From: Actinomycetes bacterium
Lineage (GTDB): Bacteria > Actinomycetota > Acidimicrobiia > Acidimicrobiales > RAAP-2
Direction of reading: 5' to 3'
DNA length: 64,000 bases
NCBI GenBank assembly: GCA_021846325.1
Contig: JAJZBX010000009.1
Span: 19,518 to 83,517, forward strand
Position 1 is the stretch's first letter. Every line of letters begins with the position of its first letter. The notes under the pieces are model-generated. The model saw only the letters and a list, made by a program, of their open reading frames with translations. It did not search any database and was not told the DNA's origin. A program made the translations under genes and the position numbers. Of this stretch, positions 36,935 to 46,716 are shown one piece after another.

Positions 36935-38588
36935 GGAGCATGTGCGCGTAACGTTTCTCGGCGGTCTGGGCGAGATCGGACGTAATTGTTTGGCGATCGA
37001 GCAAGACGGTCGAATCGTGGTTATCGACGCGGGACTGATGTTCCCCGAGCCGACCATGTACGGCGTCGACCTCATCTTGCCCGACTTCCGATGGCTGATC
37101 GAGCGTCGAGACCGGGTCGACGGTGTCGTCTTGACCCACGGGCACGAAGATCACACCGGGGCGCTTCGCTACCTGTTGAAGGACGTGAACGTACCGGTCT
37201 ACGGATCGGCGCTGACCCTCGGGTTCGCTCGGCACCGACTCAGCGAAGCCAAGATGGCTGGTTCGTGCACGTTCATCGAGGTGCACGACGGCGAACGGCG
37301 CCGGATCGGTCCCTTCGACTTCGAATTCATTCCGGTCACGCACTCGGTGCCGAGCGCTCACGCGCTAGCGATCCACACTGCCGTGGGCGTCGTCGTGCAC
37401 TCGGGCGACTTCAAACTTGACCAGACGCCCATCGACGGTCGCCGCACCGATCTGTCACGGCTCGCGTCACTGGGCGATGAGGGCGTGACGTTGCTGCTCT
37501 GTGACTCAACCAACGCCGAAGAGCCGGGCTTTACGAACTCCGAACGGTCAGTTGGCGGCGCCCTTCGTCGACTGTTCCTGGAGCGGCCCGATCGCCGGAT
37601 GGTCGTGGCGTGTTTCGCGAGCCATCTCCATCGGATACAGCAGATCATGGACGTGGCACGTGGTCAGGGGCGCAAGGTCGCCTTGATGGGCCGGTCCATG
37701 GAGGCCAACGTCAAACTGGCCCGCAAGTTGCACCTCCTGCACGCCGACGCCGCTGACTTCATCGACCTGGAGACCGTCGATCGGTACCCGCCCGGTGACG
37801 TCTGCGTCATCTGCACCGGCAGCCAGGGCGAACCCCTGGCCGCGCTGACCAAGCTCTCGCGCGGCGACGCGCGCTTCTTGCGAGTGGGCAGCTCGGACAC
37901 TGTGATCCTAAGCTCGCACCCGATTCCGGGTAACGAGTGGTCCGTCGGGCGCGTCATCGATGACCTGCATCGCGCGGGCACCGAGGTCATCGACTCCAGT
38001 CAGGAGCCGGTCCACGCGTCGGGTCACGCTCGCCAAGGTGAGTTGCGAACGTTTCACCAGCTGGTTCGCCCGAGAAACTTCATTCCCGTGCACGGCGAGT
38101 ACCGTCACCTCGTCCATCACGCCGCGTTGGCCGAGTCGATGGGCCTGGCGCCCAAGCACATCTTGTTGTGCGAAGACGGCGACCAGATCGACGTTCGCCT
38201 CGACGGCATCCGTCGGGCCGGCGAGGTTCCCGCGGGACTCCACTACATCGACGGATCGGCTGGCGACCTTGACGAACGTCCACTGGAGGAGCGCCGGATG
38301 CTCGCCGAATTTGGCGTCCTGCTGCTCACCGCGGGGATCGATCGCGAACGCGGACGGCTGGTGCAACCGGTGCGCGTGACGGCGCGCGGCTGGTTCGACG
38401 GCGATACCGATCGCGAGCTCATTGCGGCGGTCACCGAGACGGTACGGGCGGCCCTGGACGAAGCGCTCGCCGAGGGGGAGCGTGACGAGAGCGCGCTCAA
38501 CCGAGCGGCGCAACGAGCAGCCGGTCGGCTGCTCGGCCAACGTTTCCGCCGCCAGCCCGTGCTGCTCGCCGCGGTCGGGGTCTTCTAG
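36927..38588 (+). CDS. rnj: Ribonuclease J
   Basis: Metallo-beta-lactamase/beta-CASP nuclease with 5'-3' exo- and endonuclease activity in mRNA decay and rRNA processing. 553 residues; GGLGEIGRN, the zinc motif THGHEDHTG, a beta-CASP domain (ASHLHRIQQ, GRSMEANVKLA, SGHARQGEL) and a C-terminal domain are present. GTG 36927 overlaps the end of dapA. Its 3' end overlaps the convergent flavoprotein gene by 4 bases. Confidence 0.95.
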   Translation: MAKEHVRVTFLGGLGEIGRNCLAIEQDGRIVVIDAGLMFPEPTMYGVDLILPDFRWLIERRDRVDGVVLTHGHEDHTGALRYLLKDVNVPVYGSALTLGFARHRLSEAKMAGSCTFIEVHDGERRRIGPFDFEFIPVTHSVPSAHALAIHTAVGVVVHSGDFKLDQTPIDGRRTDLSRLASLGDEGVTLLLCDSTNAEEPGFTNSERSVGGALRRLFLERPDRRMVVACFASHLHRIQQIMDVARGQGRKVALMGRSMEANVKLARKLHLLHADAADFIDLETVDRYPPGDVCVICTGSQGEPLAALTKLSRGDARFLRVGSSDTVILSSHPIPGNEWSVGRVIDDLHRAGTEVIDSSQEPVHASGHARQGELRTFHQLVRPRNFIPVHGEYRHLVHHAALAESMGLAPKHILLCEDGDQIDVRLDGIRRAGEVPAGLHYIDGSAGDLDERPLEERRMLAEFGVLLLTAGIDRERGRLVQPVRVTARGWFDGDTDRELIAAVTETVRAALDEALAEGERDESALNRAAQRAAGRLLGQRFRRQPVLLAAVGVF

Positions 38589-39349
38589 TCGTCAGACTTG
38601 TCGGGTTCGCCGTGGTCGGCGTTGCGCCGACCGTCTCGCCAGTACGCCTTGTGACTGACCTCGTCGTCGGCGAGTCCGCGGTCTCGTAGGGCAACGCGCA
38701 ACGCCCGCACGACGGCGAACTCCCCAAAGACGTAGGCGTGACCGGTGTCGGGCGGGAATGCGAACGCGCCCAAGGCACTGAGCAAGCCAGCCGGATCGTT
38801 GCGATGACGCCCGCGACGGTCGACGAAAATGCCCGTCACGCCGACGCCCTCATCGAACGTCGCGGTCAGTGCGTCTTGGTCATGGTCGATCTCGACGATC
38901 ACGACGACGCGTCCCGGCCCGTCGACGCTCTGGGCCAAGCGGTAGAACGCGGCGAGGCCGCTCACGTCACCCAGGAAGAGGTGCCAGTGCGCACGCTGAT
39001 CGAGGGTGATCTTGCCCCGCGGGCCGATCACATCCAGCGTCGTCCCGGGGGCTACCGAACGCGCCCACGCGCTGCCGGCGCCGTCGTGGTTCGTGCTGAT
39101 CCACAGCGTGAACTCGTGGTTGGTTGGATCGACCGATCGAACGCTGTAGCGGCGCCGGACGTGGTGCTCCCCATCGCGCAGTCGCACCATGACGTCGTTG
39201 CCGGGCTGCCCGGCCAGCGTCGGATCGCCGTGAAGCACCAGTTCGGTGAGCGACGGCGACAGTGGCCGTGCACTCACGACGGTGCAGACCGCGGCCGTGG
39301 CGTGCACCCTCGCCGCGAGCTCCGTGGAGGAACGATGGGGAGCGGACAC
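38585..39349 (-). CDS. Siderophore-interacting FAD-binding protein
   Basis: Predicted flavin-dependent ferric-siderophore reductase (SIP / YqjH type). 254 residues: FAD-binding domain with RRYSVRSVDP, then ISTNHDGAGSAWA and GPRGK, and a C-terminal NAD(P)H-like domain ending in KAYWRDGRRNADHG, typical of SIP proteins. A TAGGCT box sits at leaderless spacing before GTG 39349. It is a single minus-strand gene between rnj and ftsK, and no siderophore transporter or synthesis gene is nearby, so its iron source cannot be told. Confidence 0.88.
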   Translation of the reverse strand: MSAPHRSSTELAARVHATAAVCTVVSARPLSPSLTELVLHGDPTLAGQPGNDVMVRLRDGEHHVRRRYSVRSVDPTNHEFTLWISTNHDGAGSAWARSVAPGTTLDVIGPRGKITLDQRAHWHLFLGDVSGLAAFYRLAQSVDGPGRVVVIVEIDHDQDALTATFDEGVGVTGIFVDRRGRHRNDPAGLLSALGAFAFPPDTGHAYVFGEFAVVRALRVALRDRGLADDEVSHKAYWRDGRRNADHGEPDKSDD

Positions 39350-39355
39350 GCCGCC

Positions 39356-39361
39356 AGCCTA
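39356..39361 (-). promoter_or_regulatory. -10 box for leaderless siderophore-interacting gene
   Basis: On the minus strand TAGGCT ends six bases before GTG 39349, identical to the nadD and miaB boxes. Confidence 0.5.
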
Positions 39362-39453
39362 CTGGGGTCACGTTGACTCGGCGGCGCGATCGGACCGCGA
39401 CGCACGACGCGAATGGCCCAAGTGGCGAACCAGTGTTCGGTAGTTTGGATGTT

Positions 39454-41838
39454 GTGGCGTCGGCTCAAAAACCCAAGAAGGCTCGGGCGCGCACGCAACC
39501 GCCGCGCGCGCGTGCGTCGCACGCGTCGCACGCTACGCCTTCACTGTGGCGCCGCCACCGTCGCGACGTGTGGGTCGTCGCCCTTGTCGTTCTCGGACTC
39601 TTCCTCGGTCTCGCCGAAGTCCACGCCCTCGGTGCGGTAGGACGTCCCCTGGCCCAGTTGGTGGGCGAGTTGATCGGCGTGGCTCGCGTGATCTTGCCGA
39701 TTGCGTTGGTTGCCCTGGGCGTGACACTGGTGCGCGAACGCGTGGAACTCGACGCCGTTCGGCTGAGTTGGGGACTCGTGCTCGGCGTGATCGGCCTGAG
39801 TGGACTCGGTGACCTCGCGGGCGGGCGCCCCTCAATTCACGCGACCGCCGCGCAACTCGGTCACGCCGGCGGTTGGCTCGGGGTGCTGAGCGGCGGTGGG
39901 CTCGCTCGCGCGTTCGGATCGGTGGGGGCCGTCGTGGCGCTCGTGGCGGTATTGGTGATCGCGGTCATCGTCACCACCGGCGTAGGGTTGCGCACCCTCG
40001 TCACGGTGGTGGTGCGTTGGACGCGTGGCGCGGTGCGAGCGATGACGCGCTGGTGGATTCCAAAAAGTCAACCGCCGACGTCGGGCGCGGCGAGTCTGCG
40101 TACCGAGCCCGATGCGGTACCAGGGTCGCGTCGGCGCGATCGCACCGCGGTCGCGCCGACGGTCTCCGAGGAGGTCGATGCCGTCGACGACGGGTGGCCC
40201 GACGTCGACGGCATTGATTACGTCGATTCAGATCCACCCGAGGTACCCGACGTTGACACGGATCGAATCCCCGTGCGCAGTGCCGATCCGCCTCGAGCAG
40301 CGCAAGCCGCGCCCGCGGGGGAGTTCGAGCGGACGTGGATGCTGCCGCCGCTGACGTTGCTCGCACGAACGAGGGAGCAGCGACAGGATCGCGCCAGCGT
40401 GGAATTGGCCGGCGCGGAGTTAGTTGAGGCCCTGGGCGCTCACGGTGTCGAGACGACGTTGGTCGGTTTCACCGTCGGCCCCACGGTTACCCGTTTCGAG
40501 CTCGAGCTCGGCCCCGGGGTCAAGGTGGCGCGCCTCACCGCGCTGAGCAAGGACATCGCGTACGCCATGGCCACGCCCGATGTGCGGATCCTGGCCCCGA
40601 TCCCGGGGCGCTCGGCGATTGGCGTCGAGGTGCCCAACCGTCACCGCACGCTCGTTGCCCTCGGTGACCTGCTCGCCACCGATGAGGCGCGTGACGCCCG
40701 CGAACCGCTCGACGTGCCGATCGGGCGAGACATAGCCGGTCAAACGGTGATCCTGAATTTGGGCGAGATGCCCCACGTGCTCATCTCGGGCGCCACCGGC
40801 GCGGGCAAGAGTTCGTGCATCAACGCACTCGTCACGTCCCTCGTCATCCGCGCGACACCCGAGCAGGTGCGACTCTTGCTGATTGACCCCAAGCGCGTGG
40901 AGATGGGTCACTATCAGGACTTGCCCCACCTACTCGCCCCGGTGGTGGTCGATCCGAAGAAGGCCGCCGGCACGCTCGCCTGGGCGGTAAAAGAGATGGA
41001 ACGGCGCTACGACGTGCTGGCCTCGTGCGGCGCGCGTGACATCACGGGCTATCACGAGATGATGGACCGCGGCGAGCTTGATCCGCCGCCCAGTCTGGCA
41101 GAAGAGGTTGGCGAGGCGATCGAGCGTGCGACGGGACTGGCCTCTGAGGTGCCCCGACGCGTTGGGCCCGAACGACTGCCCTACATCGTCATCGTGGTCG
41201 ACGAGTTGAACGACCTGATGATGGTCGCGGCCCGCGACGTTGAGGATTCGGTGGTGCGCATAGCCCAGATGGCCCGGGCGGTGGGGATACACCTCGTCCT
41301 GGCGACGCAGCGCCCGAGCGTCGACGTCATCACCGGCGTCATCAAGGCCAACGTACCCAGTCGCATGGCCTTCGCCGTCTCGTCACTGGCCGATAGTCGC
41401 GTGATCCTCGACCAGGCGGGTGCCGAGCGCCTGGTGGGCAAGGGGGACATGCTCTTGGTGACCGCAACCAGCAACATTGCGCGGCGCATTCAGTCGCCGT
41501 GGGTCTCGGAGGTGGAGGTCCAACGCGTCGTCGATTACTGGCGGGCCCAGGGTGGACGGACCGAGACCGTCGTGGCGCTCGACGTGCCCGCAGAACGCTC
41601 CGGTGGAGGGCCGTCGGACGATGACGACGAACTGCTTCGCCAAGCCCGCGACCTCGTGATCCGCACGCAATCGGGATCCACCTCGATGCTCCAACGCAAG
41701 CTGCGCATCGGGTTTGCTCGAGCGGGACGACTCATGGACCTGCTCGAACAAGAGCACGTGGTGGCACCGGGCGATGGATCCAAGGCTCGTCGGGTGCTGA
41801 TCGGCCGAGACGACCACGCGGCCAGCGGCGACGAGTAG
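39454..41838 (+). CDS. ftsK: DNA translocase FtsK/SpoIIIE
   Basis: Septum-located double-stranded DNA pump. About 794 residues from GTG 39454: a basic N-terminus, roughly four membrane helices (about 35-190), a short acidic linker, and a RecA-like motor with Walker A SGATGAGKSSC at about 446-455 and VVDELNDLMM as Walker B. The C-terminal winged-helix gamma domain (LLRQARDLVIRTQSGSTSMLQRKLRIG) that reads KOPS and activates Xer recombinase is complete. TAGTTT at 39441 lies seven bases before the GTG, close to the leaderless pattern; in-frame starts further upstream add only low-complexity Arg-rich residues. Confidence 0.95.
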   Translation: MASAQKPKKARARTQPPRARASHASHATPSLWRRHRRDVWVVALVVLGLFLGLAEVHALGAVGRPLAQLVGELIGVARVILPIALVALGVTLVRERVELDAVRLSWGLVLGVIGLSGLGDLAGGRPSIHATAAQLGHAGGWLGVLSGGGLARAFGSVGAVVALVAVLVIAVIVTTGVGLRTLVTVVVRWTRGAVRAMTRWWIPKSQPPTSGAASLRTEPDAVPGSRRRDRTAVAPTVSEEVDAVDDGWPDVDGIDYVDSDPPEVPDVDTDRIPVRSADPPRAAQAAPAGEFERTWMLPPLTLLARTREQRQDRASVELAGAELVEALGAHGVETTLVGFTVGPTVTRFELELGPGVKVARLTALSKDIAYAMATPDVRILAPIPGRSAIGVEVPNRHRTLVALGDLLATDEARDAREPLDVPIGRDIAGQTVILNLGEMPHVLISGATGAGKSSCINALVTSLVIRATPEQVRLLLIDPKRVEMGHYQDLPHLLAPVVVDPKKAAGTLAWAVKEMERRYDVLASCGARDITGYHEMMDRGELDPPPSLAEEVGEAIERATGLASEVPRRVGPERLPYIVIVVDELNDLMMVAARDVEDSVVRIAQMARAVGIHLVLATQRPSVDVITGVIKANVPSRMAFAVSSLADSRVILDQAGAERLVGKGDMLLVTATSNIARRIQSPWVSEVEVQRVVDYWRAQGGRTETVVALDVPAERSGGGPSDDDDELLRQARDLVIRTQSGSTSMLQRKLRIGFARAGRLMDLLEQEHVVAPGDGSKARRVLIGRDDHAASGDE

Positions 41839-41865
41839 GCCCCTCGCCGACGTCGAGCGACCGCC

Positions 41866-41871
41866 TACGCT
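41866..41871 (+). promoter_or_regulatory. -10 box for leaderless thrB
   Basis: TACGCT ends six bases before ATG 41878. Confidence 0.55.
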
Positions 41872-41877
41872 ATTTCC

Positions 41878-42723
41878 ATGTTCGCGCGCGTTCCCGCCAG
41901 TTCGGCCAATCTGGGGCCCGGTTTCGACACGCTAGCGGTTGCCCTCAATCGGTACGTGGAAGTCGATCTCCACGAGGCCGACGAGTTCTCCATCACGACG
42001 AGCGGCACGGGCGCCGGTCAGTTCGATGACGAACACCACCTCGCCGCAGTCGTGGCGGCGTCGGTGCTGGGCCACTACCGCTTCGCGCTGTCGGTCTTCT
42101 CCGAGATTCCACTCTCGCGGGGGTTGGGATCATCGGCGGCCGTCGCTCTCGCCGCGGCCGCCGCGGCCGGTGCCGCGGACCCCTTGGGTGTGGCCGTGCG
42201 GTGCGATGGGCACGCCGAGAACGCCGCGGCGTCGTGGCGCGGCGGGCTCGTCGTGGCCGACGCGCGTGATGGTGATGTCGTGGTCGCCGACTTGGCCCTT
42301 GACCCAGAGTGGCGGTTCGTGGTCGTCGTGCCCGACGTTGAGCTCGCGACGGCCGACGCGCGGCGGGTCTTGCCGTCACAGGTCCCCTTCGCCGACGCGG
42401 TGGCCAACCTGACGTCGCTCGGACTGTTGATCGCCGGTCTCGCCGATCATCGACGTTTCGTTGGTGGGTCGATGCGCGATCGTCTCCACCAGCCATTTCG
42501 CGCCGCCCTCCTGCCCTTCGCCGACGCGCTGATGGACGCGTTGCGCGCCGCGGGAGCGGTCGACGCCTGTTGGTCGGGGGCGGGGTCGAGCATGCTCGGA
42601 CTAGTCAGCGTCGACCGGGCGGACGCGGTCGCCCGTGGGGTACGCCTGTTCCTAGGCGAGGCCGGCGTCGGGGCGGTGGTGGAGGTGCTCGAAGCGGATC
42701 GAACGGGTCTGGTCGTGCGTTGA
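41878..42723 (+). CDS. thrB: Homoserine kinase
   Basis: GHMP kinase that phosphorylates homoserine in threonine synthesis. 281 residues; MFARVPASSANLGPGFDTL at the N-terminus and PLSRGLGSSAAVALAAAAA, the phosphate-binding GHMP motif, followed by the C-terminal motif WSGAGSS. The threonine synthase and homoserine dehydrogenase genes are not in the window. It overlaps the exporter gene that follows, which suggests a shared amino-acid theme. Confidence 0.95.
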   Translation: MFARVPASSANLGPGFDTLAVALNRYVEVDLHEADEFSITTSGTGAGQFDDEHHLAAVVAASVLGHYRFALSVFSEIPLSRGLGSSAAVALAAAAAAGAADPLGVAVRCDGHAENAAASWRGGLVVADARDGDVVVADLALDPEWRFVVVVPDVELATADARRVLPSQVPFADAVANLTSLGLLIAGLADHRRFVGGSMRDRLHQPFRAALLPFADALMDALRAAGAVDACWSGAGSSMLGLVSVDRADAVARGVRLFLGEAGVGAVVEVLEADRTGLVVR

Positions 42724-43610
42724 CGAGCCACCGGGACGCGCGTGCACGCACGGTGGCAGGCGTCGCGTTCGTGCTCGCGGGCGCGACGACAATCCAGTGG
42801 TCGGCGGCAATCGTCACGCCGGTGCTCGGTGCGATCGGTCCATCCGCGGCCACGGCGTGGCGCTACCTCGTCGGCGCGGTAGTGCTCGTCGCACTGACCC
42901 GCCCGCGGGTTCGCCACTGGTCACGATCCCAGTGGCTGGGGGCGGCGGCCCTGGGTGTGTCCACGGCAGTGATGAGCTTCTGCTTCTACCAGTCGATCGC
43001 TCGCATCACGCTGGGCAGTGCCGTGGCGATTGAGTACCTCGGCCCATTCCTCGTCGCGGCGCTCGGTCGACGCACGGCGCGTCACCTCGTCCTGGTCGCC
43101 GTGGCCGGCGCCGGTGTACTCGCCCTCGCGCGACCCGGCGGTGGGGTGACGCTCGTCGGTGGGCTCTTCGCGCTCGGCTCGGGCGCGGGCTGGGCCGGGT
43201 ACGCCTTCGCCTCGCGGCGGGTCGGTCACACGACCGACGGATTTCAGGGCCTCGCGGTGGCGATGGCGATCGCGGCGGTGCTGGCGTCACCGTTCGCGGT
43301 GGCGTCCTTTACGCGATTGTTCAGCCACGCCGCGATGACCGGTCGGATGGCGCTCGTTGCCGTGATGTCCATCGTCGTGGGCTTCGCGCTCGAGATGCAG
43401 GCGTTGCGACGGATTCGGCCGTCGGTGGTCAGCGTGGTTATCGCCCTCGATCCCGCCGTCGCCTTCGTGGTCGGGTGGCTGCTGTTGGGCCAGACGATAT
43501 CGACCTGGGACATCGTCGGTTTGATCTGCGTCGTGGTCGCGGGCGTTGGGGTCACCTACGACGTCGCGAAGGCCGGCGAGGCGCTCGACCTCACCGGCGT
43601 GGGCGCCTAA
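42720..43610 (+). CDS. EamA/DMT-family transporter, possible amino-acid exporter
   Basis: 296-residue integral membrane protein with ten predicted helices in two EamA repeats (VLAGATTIQWSAAIVTPVL, then GLFALGSGAGWAGYAFASR). TTG 42720 overlaps the thrB stop. The sequence features (TTIQWSAAI, IEYLGPFLVA, ALEMQALRRI-like end of repeat two) resemble the RhtA threonine/homoserine exporters, and the link to thrB supports threonine or homoserine export, but other DMT substrates are possible. Confidence 0.82.
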   Translation: MTSHRDARARTVAGVAFVLAGATTIQWSAAIVTPVLGAIGPSAATAWRYLVGAVVLVALTRPRVRHWSRSQWLGAAALGVSTAVMSFCFYQSIARITLGSAVAIEYLGPFLVAALGRRTARHLVLVAVAGAGVLALARPGGGVTLVGGLFALGSGAGWAGYAFASRRVGHTTDGFQGLAVAMAIAAVLASPFAVASFTRLFSHAAMTGRMALVAVMSIVVGFALEMQALRRIRPSVVSVVIALDPAVAFVVGWLLLGQTISTWDIVGLICVVVAGVGVTYDVAKAGEALDLTGVGA

Positions 43611-43619
43611 CCGGGTCGG

Positions 43620-43625
43620 TAGGCT
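43620..43625 (+). promoter_or_regulatory. -10 box for leaderless miaB
   Basis: TAGGCT ends six bases before GTG 43632. Confidence 0.55.
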
Positions 43626-43631
43626 AGTTCC

Positions 43632-45023
43632 GTGTCGACGCCGCGCACCTTCGCCATTCGCACGTTCGGCTGTCAGATGAACGAGCACGACTCTGAACGG
43701 CTCGCTGGTCTTCTGGTCGGCGAGGGGATGGTGCGCGCCTCCAGCGATGCCGAGGCCGACGTCGTCGTCTTCAACACCTGCACCATCCGCGAAAATGCGG
43801 ACCTGAAGCTCTACAGCGCGCTCGGCCACCTGAAGGCGATCAAGGCGTCGCGCCCAACGATGCAGATCGCCGTGGGGGGCTGCCTGGCCCAGCACGAACG
43901 CGAGCGGATCCTCGAGCGCGCCGGTTGGGTCGACGTGGTCTTCGGCACCCATAACCTGGCCGGTGCGCCGGCGCTGTTGGCGCGCGCTCGCGTGGAGGGC
44001 CCCATTGTGGACGTACGCGACGCACCCGATCCCGTGGCGAATCGCGACATGGCGCCGGCGTTGAGCGCCGTGCGCGACGTGCCCTGGGCGGCGTGGATGA
44101 CGATCCAGACGGGCTGTGACAATTCGTGCAGCTACTGCATCGTGCCCGAGGTCCGCGGCGGCGAGATCAGCCGCCCGCTCGACGACTTGATCGCCGAGGC
44201 GACGATGCTCGCGAGTTCCGGGGTGACCGAAATCACCGTGCTCGGTCAGAACGTGAACTCGTACGGGCGCGACCTGACCAAACGACGGCCGCTGTTCGCC
44301 GAGCTCCTGCGCTCACTGGGCTCAGTGGAGGGGATCGAGCGGATTCGTTTCACCAGTCCCCACCCCAAGGACTTGCGGCCCGAGACGATTGAGGCGATGG
44401 CCGAGGTGGCGGCGGTCTGCCCACAGTTGCACCTACCACTGCAGTCCGGCTCGAACCGGGTACTGCGGGCGATGCGACGCGGCTACACCGCCGAGCGCTA
44501 CCTCGAACGTCTCGCCGCCGCCCGGGCGGTGATCGACGACCTGGCCGTCTCGACGGATCTGATCGTTGGCCATCCCGGCGAAACGGACGCCGACTTCGAT
44601 CAGACGCTCGAGGTGGTCGCGGCGGCCGACTACGACGCGGCCTTCACGTTCATCTTCTCGCCACGCGAGGGAACGCGGGCGGCCGCGATGTCCACGGCGT
44701 TCGTACCCGACGACGTCATCGCCGATCGCTTCCAGCGACTGAAGCTGGTACTGGACCGCTCCGCACTGCGCGCGCACGCGGCACGAGAGGGCCGCCGCGA
44801 GGAAGTGCTGGTTGAGGGTCCGTCTCGTCGAAACAGCGAGCGTTGGTCGGGTCGTACCCGGCAGGGCAAACTGGTCCACTTCGACGCCGATCCGGGACTG
44901 CGTCCCGGTGCACTCGTGGAGGCGCTCATCGACCACGGTGCGCCCTACCACCTGCTAGGCCGGGTAACCCGCGAGCTTCGCCCGCCGCGCCACCGGGTAC
45001 GCATCCCACTCGCCGTATCGTGA
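43632..45023 (+). CDS. miaB: tRNA-2-methylthio-N6-dimethylallyladenosine synthase
   Basis: Radical-SAM methylthiotransferase that adds a methylthio group to i6A37 of tRNAs. 463 residues: an MTTase domain whose cluster ligands are C14, C50 and C84, a radical SAM motif CDNSCSYC at C162/C166/C169, and a C-terminal TRAM domain (VLVEGPSRRNSERWSGRTR). It overlaps miaA, which makes the i6A substrate, as GTGA. Both enzymes act one after the other on the same nucleotide. Confidence 0.96.
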   Translation: MSTPRTFAIRTFGCQMNEHDSERLAGLLVGEGMVRASSDAEADVVVFNTCTIRENADLKLYSALGHLKAIKASRPTMQIAVGGCLAQHERERILERAGWVDVVFGTHNLAGAPALLARARVEGPIVDVRDAPDPVANRDMAPALSAVRDVPWAAWMTIQTGCDNSCSYCIVPEVRGGEISRPLDDLIAEATMLASSGVTEITVLGQNVNSYGRDLTKRRPLFAELLRSLGSVEGIERIRFTSPHPKDLRPETIEAMAEVAAVCPQLHLPLQSGSNRVLRAMRRGYTAERYLERLAAARAVIDDLAVSTDLIVGHPGETDADFDQTLEVVAAADYDAAFTFIFSPREGTRAAAMSTAFVPDDVIADRFQRLKLVLDRSALRAHAAREGRREEVLVEGPSRRNSERWSGRTRQGKLVHFDADPGLRPGALVEALIDHGAPYHLLGRVTRELRPPRHRVRIPLAVS

Positions 45024-45952
45024 GTGGGGTCGCGGTAGCGCTCGTCGGGGCGACCGCGACGGGCAAGTCCGTGCTCGCGCACGCGGCGGCGCGCGAAGAT
45101 CCCCGGTGCGAGATTGTCGCCATTGACGCCATGACCGTCTATCGAGGCATGGACCTGGCGACGGCGAAGGCGACGCCGGCCGAGCGACTCGAAGTTACGT
45201 ACCACCTGCTCGACCTCGTCGAAGCGCACGAGGAGTTCACGGTCGCCCAGTACCAGCGGGCCGCGCGACGCGTGACCGACGACGTCTGGTCGCGCGGGCG
45301 AAGGGTGATCTACGTTGGGGGTACCGGACTCTACCTTCGAGCCGTGCTGGATGATCTGGAGATTCCGGGGCAGTTCGACGAGGTTCGCCGCGAGCTCGAG
45401 GCGAGGGTCATGGGCGGCGAGGACCTGTACTCGCAGCTCACCCGCGTGGATCCCGTGGCCGCGACCCGTCTCGAGCCGAGCAACGTTCGACGCGTCGTTC
45501 GAGCGCTGGAGGTGACGCTCGGCAGTGGCCGACCCTTCTCGACGTACGGGCCCGGGCTCGCCACCTACGCACCAGCGCGGGTCGTGCAGGTGGGTCTTCG
45601 GGTGCCCATCGAGGAACTCGACGCACGGATCGAACATCGTTTTCATCAGTGGATGCGTGACGGCCTGCTCGACGAGGTTGGCCGACTCGTCGCCGATCCG
45701 CGGGGGCTCAGCCGGACGGCTCGTCAGGCGGTTGGCTATCGCCAGATGCTCGCGCACCTCGAGGAGGGTCTCGATCTGAACGCGGCGATCGAGGCGTCGA
45801 TTGCTCAGAGCCGACGCCTCGCGCGCCGTCAGCGATCGTGGTTCAATCGCGATCCTCGAATCGAGTGGTTCGACGACCCGCTCGCGGCCGCACAACGGGT
45901 CACCGACGTGTTGAACGGCGCCGACGGCGACGTGCGAGACTGGCGAACGTGA
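45020..45952 (+). CDS. miaA: tRNA dimethylallyltransferase
   Basis: Transfers dimethylallyl to A37 of tRNAs reading UNN codons. 310 residues; P-loop GATATGKS at 10-17, then IDAMTVYRGMDLATAK, and GGTGLYLRAVLDDL, RRVVRALEV and QAVGYRQM. GTG 45020 overlaps the miaB stop, and its stop overlaps dapF as GTGA. It heads the miaA-dapF-hflX chain. Confidence 0.95.
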   Translation: MSGVAVALVGATATGKSVLAHAAAREDPRCEIVAIDAMTVYRGMDLATAKATPAERLEVTYHLLDLVEAHEEFTVAQYQRAARRVTDDVWSRGRRVIYVGGTGLYLRAVLDDLEIPGQFDEVRRELEARVMGGEDLYSQLTRVDPVAATRLEPSNVRRVVRALEVTLGSGRPFSTYGPGLATYAPARVVQVGLRVPIEELDARIEHRFHQWMRDGLLDEVGRLVADPRGLSRTARQAVGYRQMLAHLEEGLDLNAAIEASIAQSRRLARRQRSWFNRDPRIEWFDDPLAAAQRVTDVLNGADGDVRDWRT

Positions 45953-46716
45953 CACTTCGCTTCCTGCAGAAATGGCACGGGGCCGGCAACGATTTCTTGG
46001 TTGAGGTGCTCGAGCACGGCACGGCGCCCTGGTGGGACGCGGCACGGGTGCGAGCGGTCTGTCAGCGTTCGACCGGGGTTGGCGCCGACGGCCTGCTGCT
46101 GGCGACGGTTGGCTCCGAGGTCACGATGGTGCTCTACAACGCCGACGGCAGTCGGGCGGAGATGTCGGGCAACGGTGCGCGATGCCTGGCCGCGGCGGTG
46201 CGACGAGCGACTCGAGGTACCTGGCGTGAACTCGATCTACACACCGACGCAGGCGTTCGCCACGTGCGTCTCACTGGTGACCGCGATGCGGGAACCGGAC
46301 TGGTCGACATGGGTGAGGTGACCAGTGGCCCGGGACCCGAGGGGTCGCTCGGTTCGGCGACGGTCGGCAATCTTCACGTAGTGGTGCTGGACGACCCGAC
46401 GTGGACTGTGGAACAACGCGAACGTCGAGCGCGAGACTGGGCCGACGCGATGGGTGGGGCGAACGTTGAGTTCATCACGCCCGTGTCGCCCGATCGAATC
46501 GAGCTGAGCGTCTTCGAGCGAGGCGTGGGATGGACGCTCGCCTGTGGTACCGGTAGTTGCGCGGTCGCCGCGGTGGCGCGCGACCATGGTCTCTGCAGTG
46601 ACGTAGTGGTGATTGGCAACCCCGGCGGCGATCTTGAGGTGCGCCTCGAGGGACGGCGCGCCACCCTCGGGGGCCCGTTCCAGTTCGTCGCGAATGTGGA
46701 GTGGCTCGAAGCGTGA
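45949..46716 (+). CDS. dapF: Diaminopimelate epimerase
   Basis: Converts LL- to meso-diaminopimelate for lysine and peptidoglycan. 255 residues; active-site cysteines C79 (MSGNGARC) and C199 (ACGTGSC) are present, as are KWHGAGNDF and NADGS. GTG 45949 overlaps the miaA stop and is the only start fitting the family N-terminus. Located between miaA and hflX, as in mycobacteria. Confidence 0.95.
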   Translation: MTLRFLQKWHGAGNDFLVEVLEHGTAPWWDAARVRAVCQRSTGVGADGLLLATVGSEVTMVLYNADGSRAEMSGNGARCLAAAVRRATRGTWRELDLHTDAGVRHVRLTGDRDAGTGLVDMGEVTSGPGPEGSLGSATVGNLHVVVLDDPTWTVEQRERRARDWADAMGGANVEFITPVSPDRIELSVFERGVGWTLACGTGSCAVAAVARDHGLCSDVVVIGNPGGDLEVRLEGRRATLGGPFQFVANVEWLEA

